From: Cymodocea nodosa | Lineage: Eukaryota; Streptophyta; Magnoliopsida; Alismatales; Cymodoceaceae | DNA: 64,000 bases | Direction of reading: 5' to 3' | Assembly: GCA_036874045.1 (NCBI GenBank) | Contig: CM072346.1 | Location: 14,856,001-14,920,000 of the forward strand | Part shown: positions 61,401 to 64,000 of the stretch, in pieces | How positions within the stretch are numbered: position 1 is the stretch's first letter | Layout: the number at the start of each line of letters is the position of its first letter | Notes under the pieces: model-generated | Told to the model about the DNA's origin: nothing | What the model saw: only the letters and a program-made list of their open reading frames with translations | The model's database searches: none | Position numbers and translations under genes: made by a program

Positions 61401-63245
61401 AACCAAGGGGATCCAATCCCTTTCTATCATGTGTTTTAAATTATGACTCATGATAGTGTTTTAACTTTGATTGTATTTCTAGGCTTCTTCATTTAATTTT
61501 GTTGTAGTACTCTCCCATTATGATGTTCTCTTGTTTATCACTGTCATTGTTGATACATTGTTTGGATTTGAATCAAGAAGCATCTATTATATATTTACCA
61601 TAGTGAAATTTTTGTATACTTTTAGCTCCCCTACGATACATCATTGTTCGTTGTTTATGGATGAAAATGTTTAATAGGCCAACAAATCATTAACTGATCC
61701 AGTGAGAATAAAGAGATGGTGGAAATAGATTCCTATTAGCAAAGACAATGTTTCCATATATAGAGATATAATGAAACAATCGACACAAATTTAACAATGT
61801 GCAGACTAAACTCATTATACACTTAACTTTAATATATTATTTACTCTAATAAACTCTCTCAAATTGGAGCATTCAGCTTGGGTGCAATTGTATCCTCCAC
61901 TAAGCATTGGATCTCATAAGAACTTCGAAATTAAGTGTGCTTGGATGAGAGCAATATTAAGATGAGTTTCTTTTTGAGAAGTCTTCGTGTTGTACTTGCT
62001 TTCGGCAATACTCTAGCTAAGTTAGTATACGGGGCCATTAGGGTCCTTAAGGTTACATGGTCGACATCCTGTAGTACCTTTGATTTAGTGGTCTCAGTTT
62101 GAGTGCGTGTTGTGTACTATAACAGTAGTTGTAGTTCTGCTAGTGTATCTCTCTCTTAAAAAAAAAAAATTGAAGCATTCAGCTTTTACAATAGATTCAA
62201 TAAAAACTTAAACATAATTGAAAAACAATGAATATATAGAGAAACATAAAAAAGCCAATTATTGTAGCAGTTATAGCAGCAAAAGGTAGTAATAGTTACT
62301 GTAACAGAAATAACAAGAATAATTTGAGATATATCTAAAAGGTAGTATATCTCAAACGGTAGTAGATTAACATCTGTTGATTCAGTCTGAAACACTAAAA
62401 TAGATAAATAAATATGGTCTATTCTCTGGAAGTAAAGTTGGGTAAATAGGTATGATCTATCCTTTTAGTCTATGGACATCTCTCCTCTACAAATTGTGCT
62501 GCATTTGACAATATGAAATCTTTTATAGAAACATCTTGTGTAGCGTTCAGACTGCAATGCTGTTACCTCTCCCTTGGAATATTGACTCTCTTGTGACAAT
62601 TTCTTTTTAGTTCCCATGATAGGAAGGGTTTTTTTACTAAAAATAATTCTAGAAATTGTCCAATTTGGTTTTGGTCACCGAGTAGATTTGGCATTTAAGA
62701 TGAAATTTTGATTCTTGAAAATCGACAATAATATTTTTGCTTTTCATATTGATAATATGGCACATAAGTTGCACAATAATCTTATCATTACTAAAAAGAT
62801 CAAAAGTTTAATTAGTTATCCTTTATGCAGAATGCTCATACGAATTTCGTCTTAGTAAAGCCTGTTATTTTATTTCATCATTTCAGCGTTGAATGAGGCC
62901 CTGAAACAAGAAGTTGAGAGGCTCAAAGTTGTGACAGGGGAAGCATCGAACCCCACAGAGAGCTTCAATCTTGGTATGCCAAACTTGCAACAATACAACC
63001 CACCCTTTTTGCCTCAACAATCGGGGGGGCATCATCAGGGTTTACAACTACAACACCAGTTCCATCAGCCGCAATCCAGCATGCCCAGTCGCCAGATGCT
63101 TCGTCACTCCGGTGGACTCTCGGACATGATGCAGCAAGACTCTCTTGGTCGCCTACAGGGTTTAGACATAAACCGCGGATCACTCAACCTGGTGAAATCT
63201 GAGAGCTCCTCGATCTCTGCAAGTGAAAGCAGCAGTACGTTCTGA
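58499..63245 (+). CDS. Group I bZIP transcription factor (RF2a/VIP1-like), 356 aa
   Basis: Nuclear DNA-binding regulator of plant bZIP group I (RF2a, RSG, VIP1, bZIP18/29/52 relatives), known for vascular, gibberellin and osmosensory roles; the role here is not known. Exons: 58499-58992, 60256-60388, 60798-60882 and 62887-63245, in phase. The N-terminal [14 protein letters not shown] and [10 protein letters not shown] are the phospho-Ser, 14-3-3-docking style motifs that control nuclear entry in this group. An acidic [15 protein letters not shown] and a Gly-rich stretch follow. The basic region has [19 protein letters not shown] with Asn169-x7-Lys177; Lys instead of the usual Arg is the group I signature. 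A long zipper continues through [19 protein letters not shown] and [16 protein letters not shown]. The tail is Gln/Ser-rich. Intron 1 holds a 41-bp minisatellite and intron 3 a 5S-derived SINE. Intron 1 splits the basic region at Arg165. Confidence 0.95.
59156..59278. repeat. 41-bp minisatellite, three copies, in bZIP intron 1
   Basis: Unit starting GGTTCGTATTTTAATGGAGG and ending GATTTGCTTTTGTT, at 59156, 59197 and 59238. The third copy has several substitutions. Non-coding and intronic. Confidence 0.9.
61864..62185 (+). mobile_element. 5S rRNA-headed SINE with target-site duplication
   Basis: Element 61880-62169. The head (61880 to about 62000) follows plant 5S rRNA: GGGTGCAATTGTATC, CACTAAGCATTGGATCTCATAAGAAC, TTAAGTGTGCTTGGATGAGAGCAATATTAAGATGAGT (internal control region), GAGAAGTCTTCGTGTTGTAC. 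An unrelated body of about 150 bp follows, then 12 A (62158-62169). It is flanked by TTGGAGCATTCAGCTT (61864-61879) and TTGAAGCATTCAGCTT (62170-62185), a 16-bp duplication with one mismatch. Head, body, A-tail and long duplication together are the hallmarks of LINE-mobilised SINE insertion. It sits sense-oriented in bZIP intron 3. The promoter boxes are recognisable but mutated, so this copy is probably silent. Confidence 0.85.
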
Positions 63246-64000
63246 TCCTGTGCTGGTACTGAAATGATGCATCTGTTAGATTGCCTGTTCATAGTCTGAC
63301 ATCTGATCTCCCCCGCTTGTTCAATTTCTCCATTATTTATTCTAATTGTTTCATTTGTGTTATTATGTTTTGTCATTGGGGTCGTCACCTTTTTCGGCTG
63401 AGCTCTCTCTCTCTTGAAAATCCTACGAGTGTTTTGTTAATTTGTTCACTTACAGTCGGAGCATCTTCTGGGATCTTGCAGTTGCATATTTTTTCAACGG
63501 GCATTGTAAGATTTATGTTGTTGTAAAATGCTCTTTTTTATGACATGGACCTCGAGTTGCAGTTTCAGCTCTGAAGCATTCGTTTCTTTAGGATTTTGAA
63601 TCTGATCTGATTTTTTGCAAATGTGAGTGATATGACCGTCTCGTCTCTTTGTGGTATCCGAAATCTCTCCACATATATGGAAGAGACCCAGTGTCATGAG
63701 AAATAAACAGAAAATATTTATAATGCCAACGATAAGAACACTTTTGGGGTTAATATTTTTTTTTTCAAAATGGTAAAAAGTTTTTTATCAATGTAGCCTC
63801 TCAACGGTGAGTACATGAAGTCCAGATAAAACATAAAAAAACACTAATGACTTAATAAATAACTAACCTGTTAAAGATAAACACTTGTCATTAATAAAAA
63901 AAAAAGGGTTTGATGGCTTTATATTTATAGCAATGACAAGAAGGATTTGATTTTATTTGGAGAGAATTTTATTATTGTCATCATTGGTTGGATGGTTTGA
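63246..64000. other. bZIP 3-prime UTR and flank
   Basis: Probable 3-prime UTR to about 63710, where AAATAAAC (near 63702) is a plausible poly(A) signal. The rest is AT-rich flank without ORFs. Confidence 0.5.

Noticed and set aside
61864..62185. Functional 5S rRNA gene or Cassandra TRIM element
   Set aside because: Too diverged and lacking a T-run terminator for a working gene. A 12-A tail and 16-bp duplication, with no LTR pair, do not fit Cassandra.
1..64000. CRISPR arrays, operons, riboswitches, prokaryotic defence systems
   Set aside because: The window is plant nuclear DNA: spliced genes, LTR and non-LTR retroelements, and no regularly spaced repeats of CRISPR type.

Overview
This is a plant nuclear window, very probably from a monocot. 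Genes are intron-rich with GT-AG introns, intergenic DNA is very AT-rich, and several genes have GC-rich first exons that fade to AT-rich later exons (FLX-like, WRKY, bZIP), a gradient typical of commelinid monocots. The species is not determined. There is no bacterial, organellar or CRISPR content, and I found no tRNA gene.

Eight protein genes can be modelled exon by exon with open, phase-consistent junctions. They are a universal stress protein (5426-7228, +), ALG14 of the lipid-linked oligosaccharide pathway (8916-11024, +), an FLX-like coiled-coil protein (12461-13752, +), a Mediator subunit 26-type protein (27287-30174, +), a group III WRKY factor (39561-41096, +), a chalcone isomerase-like protein CHIL (50416-51392, +), an intronless ATL RING-H2 E3 ligase (52418-52921, -) and a group I bZIP of the RF2a/VIP1 type (58499-63245, +). 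A possible orphan first exon lies at 2706-2798 (-). These are ordinary dispersed plant genes that do not form a pathway cluster. Two are gene regulators (WRKY, bZIP), and CHIL belongs to flavonoid metabolism.

The space between genes is mostly transposon debris. It includes a decayed RTE-type LINE (610-2480, -) and two RTE 3-prime tails, a decayed L1-like LINE (about 16900-18330), a Myb/SANT-like relic on the minus strand (34960-36050), a non-autonomous Copia element with a perfect 5-bp target duplication (41421-44975, -), and an older Copia wreck (46269-50047, +) ending about 370 bp before CHIL. Several local tandem duplications are also present.

The most interesting item is in bZIP intron 3. 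A 290-bp element has a head that aligns along nearly its full length to plant 5S rRNA, then an unrelated body, a 12-A tail and a 16-bp target-site duplication with one mismatch. This is the anatomy of a 5S-derived SINE. A second 120-bp 5S-like sequence lies at 30926-31045 downstream of the Mediator gene. Also notable are a CHIL start codon split by an intron (A|TG), a strong cryptic acceptor in the WRKY R-type intron that would remove the zinc finger, and a recently amplified repeat found on both sides of the WRKY gene.
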